From Symbiodinium natans (taxonomy: Eukaryota; Sar; Dinophyceae; Suessiales; Symbiodiniaceae): a stretch of 64,000 nt of DNA. Position 1 is the first letter of the stretch; each line of letters begins with the position of its first letter. The translations under genes were made by a program, and so were the position numbers. The stretch spans positions 253,182 to 317,181 of the forward strand of contig CAJNDS010002522.1 of assembly GCA_905221605.1 (NCBI GenBank), in the 5' to 3' direction. The notes below the pieces were generated by a model. The model saw nothing but the letters and a program-made list of their open reading frames with translations. It was not told the DNA's origin and made no database searches. Positions 37,930 to 48,117 of the stretch are shown one piece after another.

Positions 37930-38358
37930 AACCCCCCCCCCCCCCCCAAACCCCCCCCCCCAAACCCCCCCCCACCCAAACCTACACCACACCAACCCCC
38001 CAAAATCCCTCCAAAACCCCCCCCCACCCCCTCCCCCCCCTCCCATCCCCCCCGCCTCCCACACCCCTCCTGCCCCCCCCTCCACCAATTTTTGTGGTCG
38101 ACTTGAAGAGGGTGAAACCATACCCCCAGACCCACCCTCCCCCCCCCTCCCTCCCCCCCCCCCTCCCCGCCCCCTCCCCCCCCCCCCCTCCCCCCCCCCT
38201 CCACGCCCCCCTCCCCCCACCCTCCAAACCCCTCCCCCTCCCCCCTCTCCCCCCCCCTGCCCCCCCCTCCCCACCCACCTCCGCCCCCCCTCCCCCCCCC
38301 CCTCCCCTGGCCTGCCCCCCCCCCTCCCCCCCCCTCCGCCCCCCCCTTCCCCCCTTGC
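37930..38358. repeat. C-rich pyrimidine tract
   Basis: About 430 bp of nearly pure C with some T and a few A on the plus strand, broken once at 38086-38130 by a TTCGA-array-like unit. Shorter C tracts recur at 38516-38632 and 38760-38815, and in copy 2 at 48283-48412. Reading frames across it are artefacts. The opposite strand could form G-quadruplexes (inference). Confidence 0.9.
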
Positions 38359-40197
38359 CCGAAATTGTTGGTTCGACGAGGGTTACAAGACCCCACCGTG
38401 CACCCTTCACCCCTGCATGTTCGATCTATCGTGATGAAGCAGGAGCGAGAGCCGCAGAACCAACACAGAGCCGGGAGGCCAGTTGGTTCGACTTAAATGA
38501 GGGGCGACACCAACTTCCCCCCCCCCCCCCCCCCCCCCCTCCGCCCCCCCCCTCCCCCCTCCCCCCCTAGCCCCTCCCCCTCCCCCGCCCAGTCCCAACC
38601 TCCACCCACCCCCCTTCCCTCACCCGTTTTTCCCGAAATGGTTGGTTCGACTTAAATGAGGGTTACAAGACACCTGCATGTTCGATCTATCGTGGTGAAG
38701 CAGGAGCCAGAGCCACACACAGCCGGGAGTCCAGTTGGCTTGACTTAAGGAAAGGCCACCGCCCCCCCACTGCCCCCCCCCCCCCACCTCACCCCCCCTC
38801 CCCCTCTTCACGAATTATTGGTTCAACTGAAAATGAGGGTTCCCACCGCGCCCCACCACCCCCCCCCTTCTCCCCCCTCCCCACCCTTCCGGGGCCCCCC
38901 CACACCCCCGCTGGCCTTTTTGCCTGTCCAAAATGGTTGGTTCGACTTAAAGAGGGTTGCATGTTCGATCTATCGTGATGAATCCAGGAGCCAGAAGATC
39001 CATTTGACTTGTCGCAGAATTAACACACAGCCGGGAGCCCAGTTCGACTTGTATTGAACACGCGCAAGACCCACTGCCACGCACAGAGAACTCAGTTCGA
39101 CTCATTATGAGGCCTGAAAGGAGCAAGGAACCCAGCGTGACTTATTCCGAAGCTCTGTTCAACCGCTTTGCCCCCCACCCCTAGCTGCACCTCCTTCCCG
39201 GACCTCCTTACCAACCGTTTCTCTGCGGGAAATGCAGTTCGATTTCTAATGAAAGAAGACACACCCTATTCTAATTACGTATAATGACTATATACTTTCA
39301 AGAGACGCAGCCTCGTTCGACTTGTTACGAAGGTTCCCAGAACCAGAACGCCAGAAGATCAGTTTGAATTGTTGCACAATTAACAAACAGCCGGGAGCCC
39401 AGTTCGACTTATATTGAACACGCGCAAAACCCACTGGTCACTCTGAGAGTTGCTAGACAAGTCTTCTGCACGTTGCCACGCACAGAGAACTCAGTTCGAC
39501 TCATTATGAGGCCTGAAAGGAGCCAGGAACCCAGTGTGACTTATTCCGAAGCTCTGAGGATTGCTGGAACGTTCGACTCTTTATGCAGGTTGCCAGGAAC
39601 CAGGAAAACCCACCCAAATAATTCAACTGCTTTGCCCCCCCGCCCCTAGCTGCACCCTTTTCCCGGACCCCATTATCAACCATTTTTCTGCGGGAAATGT
39701 AGTTCGACTTCTAATGAAAGAAGACACACCCTATTCTCATTACGTATAATGACTACTTTCAAGAGACACAGCCTCGTTCGACTTGTTATGAAGGTTTCCA
39801 GAACCAGAACGCCAGTTCGATCTATCACGACTAGTCCAGAACCCAGAAGATCAGTTTGACTGGTTGCACAATTAACAAACAGCCGGGAGCCCAGTTCGAC
39901 TTATATTGAACACGCGCAAGACCCACTGGCGCAATTCCAATTGCGTTTTTTCTAGAAGGCAAGCGCTTGTTTGATCTCTTGCACAGTCTGCTAAAAGCAA
40001 GGCACCCAGGTCGACTTATAGTGAAGGTTGGAAGAAGCAAGTAACACACTCTGAGAGTTGCTAGACAAGTCTTCTGCACGTTGCCACGCACAGAGAACTC
40101 AGTTCGACTCATTGTGAGGCCTGACAGGAGCCAGGAACCCAGTGTGACTTATTCCGAAGCTCTGAGGATTGCTGGAGCATTCGACTCATTATGCAGG
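38352..40197. repeat. TTCGA-cored repeat array, copy 1 (shared block)
   Basis: A long array of degenerate 35- to 60-bp units with the core GTTCGA(C/T)T, usually followed by (A/G)TTATGAAGG-like sequence and AACCAGGAACCCAG-like sequence. I count about two dozen exact TTCGA cores up to 40450. Longer units recur at 39079, 39478 and 40085 (CACGCACAGAGAACTCAGTT) and at 39223, 39688 and 40314 (TGCGGGAAATG). The block is nearly identical to 48118-49995. No coding signal. Confidence 0.9.
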
Positions 40198-40743
40198 TTG
40201 CCAGGAACCAGGAAAACCCAGCTCAAGAGACTCCAAATAATTCAACTGCTTTGCCCCCCCCCCCCCGCCCCTAGCTGCACCCTTTTCCCTGACCTCCTTA
40301 TCAACCATTTTTCTGCGGGAAATGTAGTTCGACTTCTAATGAAAGAAGACACACCCTATTTTCATCACATATAATGACTATATACTTTCAAGAGACAAAG
40401 CCTCGTTCGACTTATTGTGAAGGTTTCCAGAACCAGAGCGCCAGTTCGATCTATCATGACTAGTCCAGAAGCCAGAAGAGCCGACGCCAATGACGTAGTC
40501 TGTGTGCAAATCGTTTTCGGCACTCGCATTTGATCCGTTCTGGGCATGCAAAACGCCGTCAGGCTGCCGATTCACTGCCAAACAAAGCGTAAAAGCATCT
40601 ATTGCATTAGGGCTCCTGCGCAGGGCAGCTTTGCAAGTGCTTAAGCATGGCTTCTCAAGTTCATTCACCGAACCTGCTCGCAGCGTTTCGGATACAGCGC
40701 TAGCTGTGAAGAGAGAACTGTCGATTTCATACAATTCGTTGCC

Positions 40744-43700
40744 ATGGCCCCTTGTCATCGGTGCAGCTTGGGCATAAGGAGGGGCAGAGGACAAGGATGG
40801 TGCAGCAATCCGCAATGCCGCCAAGCTGAAAAGGAAGAGCTTCTCGTCCAGCAGAGTGCAGAGAAAATTGCTCGACAGCAACAGCGGGCGGCGCAGGGAG
40901 CGGGAAGCCGTGGACCTTTGCGTGAAGCAGACTGCAAAGAGTCGGAACGCCGACAGCTGCACGCGGCAAGGGCGAGGGCACAAGCAGAGGAGGGAGCAGG
41001 CGGTCGTGGACCTTTGCGTGAAGAAGACAGCAAAAGGGCGGAGCGCCGACAGCTGCATGAGGCAAGGGCGAAAGCAGGAGCAGAGGAGGGAGCAAGCGGG
41101 CACGGACCTTTACGTGAAGAAGACAGCAAAAGGGCGGAGCGCCGACAGCTGCATGAGGCAAGGGCGAGAGCAGAAGCAGAAGAGGAAGCAGGCCGTCGTG
41201 GACCTTTGCGGGAAGAAGACAGCAAAAGGGCGGAGCGCCGACAGCTGCATGAGGCAAGGGCGAGAGCAGAAGCAGAAGAGGAAGCAGGCCGTCGTGGACC
41301 TTTGCGGGAAGAAGACAGCAAAGAGGAAAAGCGCCGACAGCTGCATGAGGCAAGGGTGCAGGCAGAGGCAGAGGAGGGAGTGGGCGGCCGAGGGCCCAGA
41401 CCCATCGCCTCGGAGATTCAGCAGCAGGGCTACCCTTTTCCAGACGAGGACACCTTGACCCAGGAGCAAGCGCAAGCCCATTACTTGGCTTTTGCGCGGA
41501 GCTGGAGTAGATTTGGCCTTTCTCGCGTGTGCCAGAAGTGCCAGACTCTAACGCCAGGGAGGCACTGCAAAACAGCCAAAGAAATCGGCCAGCTGCTTTG
41601 CAGGAATTGCCGTGAGAATCGCACCAAGGTCGTTTTGCCAACCCCGGCCCCCATCCCAGAAGCACTGCAAAGTCTGCAACCCATCGAGCAGCATCTCCTC
41701 GCCATGGCACGCATCTCGCAGGTCTTGTTGGACAAGCTGCCATCAGGCGGCCCGAGCGCGCAGTGGGGTCGCATGTACGCAGTGCTCATGCAGGATCCCT
41801 TCATCTGCGACGTCCTCGAAGGCGCCACTTTGGAAGAAGACGGTACAGTGCTGGTCGAGGGCGTCGACGGCATGACCGCATCTCCGGCGCGTCTGGAGTA
41901 CCTGCACGCAGCCTTGCAGGCCTTAAAAGAACTGCACTGCCTCTATCAACGGAGCCCGGCAGTGGACAGAGCCCTGGCAAGAATGGCTGCCATCCTCGCC
42001 AACAAGACATCGGCTGCGGCTGCGACGCCAGCAGACCCACTTCCAGGAACAGAAGCAAACCAAGAGATCGAGATGACGTACCTGGTGCCGAAGCAATTCC
42101 AAGCCCCAAAAGCCGACGCACATGATTTGCGAAAAGTGCGAGGATCCGCAGACCTCAGTGATGGCATGGATGCAAAATTCTTCCCACACTTGTTTCCCAC
42201 CGGCACAGGAGGCTGGCAGAACGACAACGGGAGCTTTTCCCAATATGCCCGGAAGCGTCTGCTGAGCGTGGATGCGCGCTTCGAAGCGTCCACGGCCTAC
42301 ATCATGTGGCTGTTGGAGATGCAAACCAAGAAGCGACTTTCCGGAAACATCAACGTCCGGATCGGCAACCAACGGGCACCCTACGGCAGCAGCGACTACG
42401 AGAACGGTAGCCGTCAGGTGTACACTGCCTTGCGGGACATGCCCGGCACGCAGCCGTACCTCTACGCCAAGAAGGGGGTGGCGCTCAACATGTACGAGCA
42501 GCTTGGCGCTCCCAACTTCTTCATGACACTGTCCTGCCACGCGCGCCAGCCTGCCTTGCTCCTCGCGGCTATCTCGGCGCGGCTGCTACGGCTGCATCCC
42601 GACCGCCCTCACGCAGAACTAGAGCAGCACGCTGCAGAGATCCTGTTCCGCTACCAGAACGACAAAAGCTTCACTTGGGACGGGTTGTCGCCCAACCAGT
42701 TGTGCAACCAGCAGCCGGCGGTGGTAGCGCGACAATTCATGCACCAAGTCTCTCAGCTGATGTGGTGGCTGTCCAGCACGCGCGGTTCGCAAGTCCACCT
42801 ACACGAAGATGCTGATCCACAAGATGGAGGCGAGAATAACGACCACGAGGATGCAGAGGACGATGCCCAGGCCCCGGCCACGGACTCCGCAGGCCTTCAT
42901 CGCCGCATGCGCAAGGAATGGCCTCCTTTCAAAGTGCTGGATTACATCATTCGCATAGAGTGGCAAAAGAGGGGCTACCCCCACGCTCACATCCTGCTTT
43001 GGATCGAAGAGTGGGCCAAAGCAAAGCAGCAGCCGGCGCACAACAGCAGGGACTCGGAACAAGCAGCTGAGACGCCGGTTCCAGACTGGTCTGATGAAGA
43101 AGCCATGGAGAACTTCATCCCCAAGTCCGCAGAAGACCTCAGCGACAAGTACATCTGCACCAAGTCCCCGAACACGTGGCGCCAGTCCCACCGCGTATCA
43201 GCAAGAGATAGAGAAGTAAACGCAAAGCTGTCCGCAGAAGTGGTGCACAACCACACACCATATTGCGGCATGTACTCAGAAGGCGCCTGCCGATTTGGAT
43301 ATCCACATGACGCAGAACCCCGGACTCGGCGTCGAACATCGCAGGAGCAGTACGCCAACAGCCGCTGGAAAAGCAGCCTTGCCACGAGACGAGTGAAGGG
43401 AGACAGCATGATGGGGCAGTACAATATTCGAATCTTGCGGATGTGGAGGGCAAGCATGGACCTGCAGGTGATTTGCGAGCTCACCAGCGCCAGTCGGTAC
43501 ATACTGGGCTACACTTTCAAGTCGGAGGAGGATCGCGAAGCGCAGCGGCGAATGGAAAACATCCTTGCCATCCTAACAAGTCAGAGCGCAGGCGCCGGCC
43601 TCGACAATCAGAAGATCTACAAGGCAGCCCACGCGGCGTTGCAGGGCAGGACCACGTCGACCTTCGAGGCATGCCACCTTCTGCTGGGCTTCCCGATCAT

Positions 43701-46700
43701 CGAATTCTCCAGGGACAACGTCTGGGTACAGGTAGGGCCTCCAGACACCTGGACTGTGTGGGTGCCCAAGCACGAGGAACAGGTGGCCTTGCAGCAGCCC
43801 ACTGACTACCGCAACAAGAAGATGCGCCAAGGTGGGAACCTGCCTGTTGCTCATCACTGGTACCGGGAAATGCAAACCACCTTCGGTGAACATGAGACGA
43901 CCTTGCCAGTGGAAAGCAGGGAGCCGGTTTCCTGTCGGTTTAGTGAAGTCACCTTCCTGGACTTTTGCGCGGCTTTCAAGTACATCGGCGTGCAAGAACC
44001 ACAGCCTCGCAGGCGCCCTGCAATCGTCGGCTACCAGAACTTCAACCCGGACGAAGAGGCCGAAGCTTTCTACTACTCCAAGTTGCTGCTGCACCTGGTG
44101 TGGAAGGAACCTGGAGATTGGCTGTTGGAGCAGGATGCAGGAAGCCATGCAGCGGCGTTCCAGCGCATCGCCCGAGACGTGCGCGGCCACCCAGACTTCC
44201 TTCGGTCGAGATGCTTCCCTCAGCTAGATGGGACCGTCGACGCCGCCCGCAAGCTGCAGGCCGTACAAGCGACGATGTACATGAAGGCCAAGATGCATCC
44301 GGCAAACCTGCGGGACGGCTGGGCCAACAGCATGGTTGCCGAAGAGAACTACAAGGATTCCTTGCAAATATTGGAGGCACTGAAGGAGCGGTATGGAGGA
44401 GACATCGACTTCCTGGCCCCGGACTCTGTGCCCACCGGAGCTGCCCTCAATGCCTTCGCGCCGGTCGAGGAAGGCGAAGAATCCTTCGAGATGTTGACGG
44501 TTGCAAACCCCAGCCCGGAGACCATGCGCCAGTGCCAAGCCATGGAGCACATCGTCCAGTCAGTTCTGAGGCAGCCGAACACCAAGGACACGCAGAATAC
44601 CCAGCGTCTGCACATGCTCCTCCACGGGCCCGGCGGCAGCGGCAAGTCCGTGGTGGTACGCGCGGCAGCTCACGTCCTGCGGCAAAGCAAGAAAGGATGC
44701 ATCATCGCGGCGCCCACGGGTGTGGCAGCATTCAACATCAACGGCGTCACCCTCCATCAATGTTGCTTGCTGCCCGTAGTGAACCAAAGCCACGGCAAGG
44801 CCTGCGACATGCCGCTGCCAGACCGCCAAAAGTTAGCCACTCTCAGAGACATCTGGTCGAAGGTCAGCGTTCTGTTCGTTGACGAGATGAGCTTCATCCC
44901 CTCCTGGATGTTGGAGCGTCTGGATCAGCATCTCCGTCTTGCCAGAGATCTGCAAACCCTGCCCTTCGGAGGACTGCACGTCATTTTTGCCGGGGACCTG
45001 TATCAGTTGCCTCCACCAAGCGGGCTGCCGGCCTTCGCTAGCCGGCTTTGGCTGCTCTTCCAGCTCTGCGAGCTCGAAGGAAACCAGCGGGCCGCACGCG
45101 ACCCAGCCTGGGCCGCTCTGCTGGCACGCGTTCGGGTGGGACAGCAGACCGACGCCGACATTGAGGTGCTGCGGAACATGGTGATCAAGAAAGGCAGCAA
45201 GAAGCGGCCCGCCCCGAAAGCCGTGAACCTATACGCCACTCGCCAAGCAGTCGCCGAAAGCAACCGCCGCTACAAGGAAGAGCACGTTTTGAACACAGGA
45301 GAACAGCTACACGATTGCCCGGCTGTCGACACCAACGTCAAGACCGGTGCGCCGCTGTCTCCAGATGCCGTCTGGGCCGAGCCGGAGAACACGGGTGGCT
45401 TGGTAGGCCTGCTGCAGGTGGCCATTGGGCTCCGTGTCATGCTCAGATACAACATTGACGTGCGAGATGGCTTGGTCAATGGCGCCTGTGGCACGGTGGA
45501 GCACATTGACACCGAGAAAGCCGGCGGGGAAGTCGAGAGGATCTGGGTTTCTTTCGAGAAGAATGCTGGGGCCAGTTGGCGAGCAGAGCACGAAACCTCC
45601 TGCGTGGCAATCTCGAGGCGCTCGGCCACGTACCTTGACAGAGACGGCAGCAAGGCATCGAGGCATCAATTCCCGCTCGTTCTCGCCAAAGCCATCTCGA
45701 TCCACAAGAGCCAGGCAGCTACCTGTAAGGACGGAGCGCATACCCGCCTCGATCACACCATCTTCGCAGAGGGTCAAGCCTACGTCGCCCTGAGCCGCTG
45801 CCCCGAACAGGCGCTCTGCAGCTTGGAGCACTTCAACCCCAAGGCTTTGCGGTTCAACGCCAACGCAGAGTGGGCCCTGACCAAGCTGAAGGCCCAACAA
45901 GCCGACCGGGACGGCCCGGATCTCTGGAAGGCGTTGTTCAAGCCGGAGCAGAACAAGGAGTTCTATGAAAGACGACTAGCTGAGATGGGGACGCCCGACT
46001 GGAACCGTCTCAAGCCAGACCACGGCGAGCGCATCGAGCGGCCCTGGTGTTGTGCACTATGCGGCACGGAGGCTCCCAACACCAAAGCCGCCATCAAGGC
46101 TCACAAGCGCAAGTGCCCGGCCAAGCCACCAGCCAAGACGAACGCCAAAAGCAAAGCAAAGGCCAAAGCAAAATGCAAAGCAAAGTTCGTCTTCATGGGC
46201 CTCGGCAAACGGGCTGCAGAAAGCTCTTGCACGGCTGGGTCTTTGGCCAAGATGCAACGGACAGGCAGCCGACCCGATCAAGACACACCTGCAGGCCTGT
46301 ATTTTGAGGCGCAAGAGCAAGCTCTCTGCGGCATGCACGCCCTTAACATGGCCTTGGGAGCAGCCTTCTTCACTGAAGCGGACATGGACAACGCCGTGCA
46401 GGTTGTCCTCGAAGAAGGTGGGGTGGAACGAGGCGAAGCTGCAGAGGACCACGTGGCGCCAGGTGGCTTCTACTCCTCGGAAGTGCTGGCGCAGGTGCTG
46501 CAAACCAAAGCCATGGCTGCGTTTGGTCGTGTGAGGTGGCAAATGGACCTTCAACCCGTCGTGACCAAGCACGATCTGGAAGCAGCTGCCGGGGCGGTGC
46601 AGAACCGGGACAACGCACACTGGGTGGCATATCGATATTTCCATGAGAAGATCTTCAGGTTGGACTCCCTGGCCCGCAGAGCAGAGCAGATACCGGAAGC

Positions 46701-46758
46701 AGTCTTCTTGGCGGAGCTCGCTCGACATCCGGCGACCTACTGCATCCGAGAGGTCTAG
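40744..46758 (+). CDS. Helitron Rep-PIF1 helicase fused to a Josephin-like protease, copy 1
   Basis: An uninterrupted 2,004-residue protein, probably the rolling-circle replicase of this element. Order: N-terminal CxxC/CxxxxC zinc-binding motif (1-26); five 32-residue charged repeats (about 60-215); second CxxC pair (about 265-300); conserved block typical of Helitron proteins (about 310-420); Helitron N domain with FPHLFPTG; Rep nuclease with FMTLS, HAH at 747-749 and two tyrosines four apart (Y919, Y923); PIF1 helicase with Walker A GPGGSGKS 1295-1302, Walker B DE 1380-1381 and a terminal GQAYVALSRC motif; CxxC...HxxxC finger; Lys/Ala-rich linker; Josephin-like domain with C1862/H1865, H1959 and D1974. 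All catalytic residues I looked for are present, so it may be active. The start is the first ATG, conserved in copy 2 (MAPC). DNA nicking, strand transfer and unwinding follow from the family; deubiquitinase activity is inference. Confidence 0.93.
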   Translation: MAPCHRCSLGIRRGRGQGWCSNPQCRQAEKEELLVQQSAEKIARQQQRAAQGAGSRGPLREADCKESERRQLHAARARAQAEEGAGGRGPLREEDSKRAERRQLHEARAKAGAEEGASGHGPLREEDSKRAERRQLHEARARAEAEEEAGRRGPLREEDSKRAERRQLHEARARAEAEEEAGRRGPLREEDSKEEKRRQLHEARVQAEAEEGVGGRGPRPIASEIQQQGYPFPDEDTLTQEQAQAHYLAFARSWSRFGLSRVCQKCQTLTPGRHCKTAKEIGQLLCRNCRENRTKVVLPTPAPIPEALQSLQPIEQHLLAMARISQVLLDKLPSGGPSAQWGRMYAVLMQDPFICDVLEGATLEEDGTVLVEGVDGMTASPARLEYLHAALQALKELHCLYQRSPAVDRALARMAAILANKTSAAAATPADPLPGTEANQEIEMTYLVPKQFQAPKADAHDLRKVRGSADLSDGMDAKFFPHLFPTGTGGWQNDNGSFSQYARKRLLSVDARFEASTAYIMWLLEMQTKKRLSGNINVRIGNQRAPYGSSDYENGSRQVYTALRDMPGTQPYLYAKKGVALNMYEQLGAPNFFMTLSCHARQPALLLAAISARLLRLHPDRPHAELEQHAAEILFRYQNDKSFTWDGLSPNQLCNQQPAVVARQFMHQVSQLMWWLSSTRGSQVHLHEDADPQDGGENNDHEDAEDDAQAPATDSAGLHRRMRKEWPPFKVLDYIIRIEWQKRGYPHAHILLWIEEWAKAKQQPAHNSRDSEQAAETPVPDWSDEEAMENFIPKSAEDLSDKYICTKSPNTWRQSHRVSARDREVNAKLSAEVVHNHTPYCGMYSEGACRFGYPHDAEPRTRRRTSQEQYANSRWKSSLATRRVKGDSMMGQYNIRILRMWRASMDLQVICELTSASRYILGYTFKSEEDREAQRRMENILAILTSQSAGAGLDNQKIYKAAHAALQGRTTSTFEACHLLLGFPIIEFSRDNVWVQVGPPDTWTVWVPKHEEQVALQQPTDYRNKKMRQGGNLPVAHHWYREMQTTFGEHETTLPVESREPVSCRFSEVTFLDFCAAFKYIGVQEPQPRRRPAIVGYQNFNPDEEAEAFYYSKLLLHLVWKEPGDWLLEQDAGSHAAAFQRIARDVRGHPDFLRSRCFPQLDGTVDAARKLQAVQATMYMKAKMHPANLRDGWANSMVAEENYKDSLQILEALKERYGGDIDFLAPDSVPTGAALNAFAPVEEGEESFEMLTVANPSPETMRQCQAMEHIVQSVLRQPNTKDTQNTQRLHMLLHGPGGSGKSVVVRAAAHVLRQSKKGCIIAAPTGVAAFNINGVTLHQCCLLPVVNQSHGKACDMPLPDRQKLATLRDIWSKVSVLFVDEMSFIPSWMLERLDQHLRLARDLQTLPFGGLHVIFAGDLYQLPPPSGLPAFASRLWLLFQLCELEGNQRAARDPAWAALLARVRVGQQTDADIEVLRNMVIKKGSKKRPAPKAVNLYATRQAVAESNRRYKEEHVLNTGEQLHDCPAVDTNVKTGAPLSPDAVWAEPENTGGLVGLLQVAIGLRVMLRYNIDVRDGLVNGACGTVEHIDTEKAGGEVERIWVSFEKNAGASWRAEHETSCVAISRRSATYLDRDGSKASRHQFPLVLAKAISIHKSQAATCKDGAHTRLDHTIFAEGQAYVALSRCPEQALCSLEHFNPKALRFNANAEWALTKLKAQQADRDGPDLWKALFKPEQNKEFYERRLAEMGTPDWNRLKPDHGERIERPWCCALCGTEAPNTKAAIKAHKRKCPAKPPAKTNAKSKAKAKAKCKAKFVFMGLGKRAAESSCTAGSLAKMQRTGSRPDQDTPAGLYFEAQEQALCGMHALNMALGAAFFTEADMDNAVQVVLEEGGVERGEAAEDHVAPGGFYSSEVLAQVLQTKAMAAFGRVRWQMDLQPVVTKHDLEAAAGAVQNRDNAHWVAYRYFHEKIFRLDSLARRAEQIPEAVFLAELARHPATYCIREV
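40924..41403 (+). repeat. Five 96-bp in-frame repeats in the replicase
   Basis: Five 32-residue units beginning GPLREEDSKRAERRQLHEAR, the middle ones nearly identical at DNA level. They encode charged, helix-prone sequence. Copy 2 has a related but shorter unit (28 residues). The antisense frame across them is an artefact. Confidence 0.9.
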
Positions 46759-47289
46759 CCGCAGCTGCCATCTCCTAACAATGTGATGCCGTGAGGACAC
46801 CTTTGGTGCTCCACGCCAACGTTTCACCCCCCCACAGACCAGCGCTCTCACGCAAGATCGCACAAGGCAAAGCAGAAACCAAGGCGCCAGCTCATGCTCA
46901 TGTGATGGATGGATGTGTGGCAAGACTGGCGCCCCAGCAAACCTGAGCAACAATTGCGCCGCTCTTCTCTGCGGGCTCAAGATTAGAGTTACCCCAAAAG
47001 ACATGGTTTTCTTTCAGAAACCTATCCAAAAAGCCAGACGAGGTGCAATATCACCATGACAAGAAGAAAGACAAGAATTACAAGTATTGGCTGTCAAGAA
47101 CCAACATGCTCAACTTCTCCTGGCCCAGAACTGCAGACATGGACAAACGACTACCAGACCTTCAAGCATCAGGTCCGTCTGTTCCACGGAGTTCAGAAAG
47201 ATGATAATGAATCATTATATCCTCTATTGCCGAAGAAACAGATTCGGGGCATCAGGAGAATTATAATGAATACCCTCAAAAAGAACTCC
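46759..47289. other. Post-coding region of copy 1
   Basis: Non-repetitive sequence after the replicase stop. A 103-codon frame from 47056 runs into the following tandem repeats, and I do not consider it a gene. No polyadenylation or terminator signal is recognisable. Confidence 0.5.
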
Positions 47290-47770
47290 CAAATCTTCAA
47301 GATTTCAATTCTGGAGGTTTTGATCAATTATACAGAAATCCCCAGATCTTCCAAATTTGACTTCTAGATATTTTCGATCCATATCCAAAGATTTCCAGAT
47401 TTTCAAAATTTCAATTCTAGAGGTTTTGGACCGGTATCCAAAGATTCCCAGATCTTCAAAATTTGAAATCTGGAGATTTTGCTCAGACATCCAGAATTTT
47501 CCAAATCCTTCAAAATTTGAGAAATTCCAGAGGTTTTCGTCCGATATCCAAAGATCCCCAGGCCTTCAAGGTTTTTATTCTGGAGGTTTTAATGAAATAT
47601 CCAGACCTTCTAAATTAGAATTCCAGAAATTCCAGAGATTTTCGTCCGATATCCATAAATCCCCAGGCCTTCAAGGTTTTTATTCTAGAGATTTTCATCA
47701 AATATTCAGAAATTTCCAAACCTTCAAAATTTGAATTTCGGATATTTTGACCAAAAATTCCAAACCTTCG
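47290..47770. repeat. AT-rich tandem repeats before the right end, copy 1
   Basis: Eight or more units of roughly 50-60 bp with the theme ATATCCA(A)AGATTCCCAGATCT followed by TCAAAATTTGAATTC and TGGAGGTTTT. The array ends at spaced ACCCGACAAAAC motifs and the terminal inverted motif. Confidence 0.85.
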
Positions 47771-47875
47771 TAGGAATATAAGTCTAAAAAACAAAACCCC
47801 CCAAAACCCGACAGAACCCGACAAAACCCGACAAAACCCCCCAAAACTCCGGACACAAACCCTATACAATTTCTA

Positions 47876-48017
47876 TAAACCCTAAACCCTAAACCCTAAA
47901 CCCTAAACCCTAAACCCTAAACCCTAAACCCTAAACCCTAAACCCTAAACCCTAAACCCTAAACCCTAAACCCTAACCCTAAACCCTAAACCCTAAACCC
48001 TAAACCCTAAACCCTAA
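47876..48017. repeat. CCCTAAA tract between the two large elements
   Basis: Twenty uniform heptamers (one missing two bases near 47975) starting directly at the right end of copy 1 and running into the assembly gap. Confidence 0.95.
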
Positions 48018-48117
48018 NNNNNNNNNNNNNNNNNNNNNNNNNNNNNNNNNNNNNNNNNNNNNNNNNNNNNNNNNNNNNNNNNNNNNNNNNNNNNNNNNNN
48101 NNNNNNNNNNNNNNNNN
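48018..48117. other. Assembly gap of exactly 100 N
   Basis: One hundred N, a conventional placeholder for unknown length. The left end and about 0.6 kb of the second large element are missing here; judged from copy 1, this includes the terminus and the long C tract. Confidence 0.98.

Larger units (their letters stand above)
37774..47876 (+). mobile_element. Autonomous Helitron-like element, copy 1
   Basis: About 10.1 kb. Left end TCAAGACAAAATAAATAG with the 12-bp motif at 37788-37799; right end with the inverse motif at 47864-47875. A perfect 13-bp stem (37847-37859 with 37890-37902) lies near the left end. The two ends are asymmetric: the left motif is about 14 nt inside, while the right motif abuts the flanking TAAACCC. 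Such asymmetric inverted ends recall Helitron2/Helentron (family knowledge). CCCTAAA repeats flank both sides. Order: end, poly-C tract, TTCGA array, replicase gene, AT-rich tandem repeats, end. Confidence 0.9.

Noticed and set aside
37893-38598. Glycine-rich and proline-rich proteins
   Set aside because: Low-complexity translation of the C-rich tract on either strand.
38371-40450. tRNA genes suggested by repeated GTTCGA
   Set aside because: No acceptor stem, D-arm or anticodon arm could be folded around the cores; only the B-box-like core is shared.
40727-41743. Long minus-strand frame (338 codons) opposite the replicase start
   Set aside because: It is the mirror of the 96-bp in-frame repeats; the plus-strand protein has conserved domains and a homologue in copy 2.
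47056-47367. 103-codon gene after the copy 1 replicase
   Set aside because: The second half is translated tandem repeat; no homologue in copy 2 and no motif.
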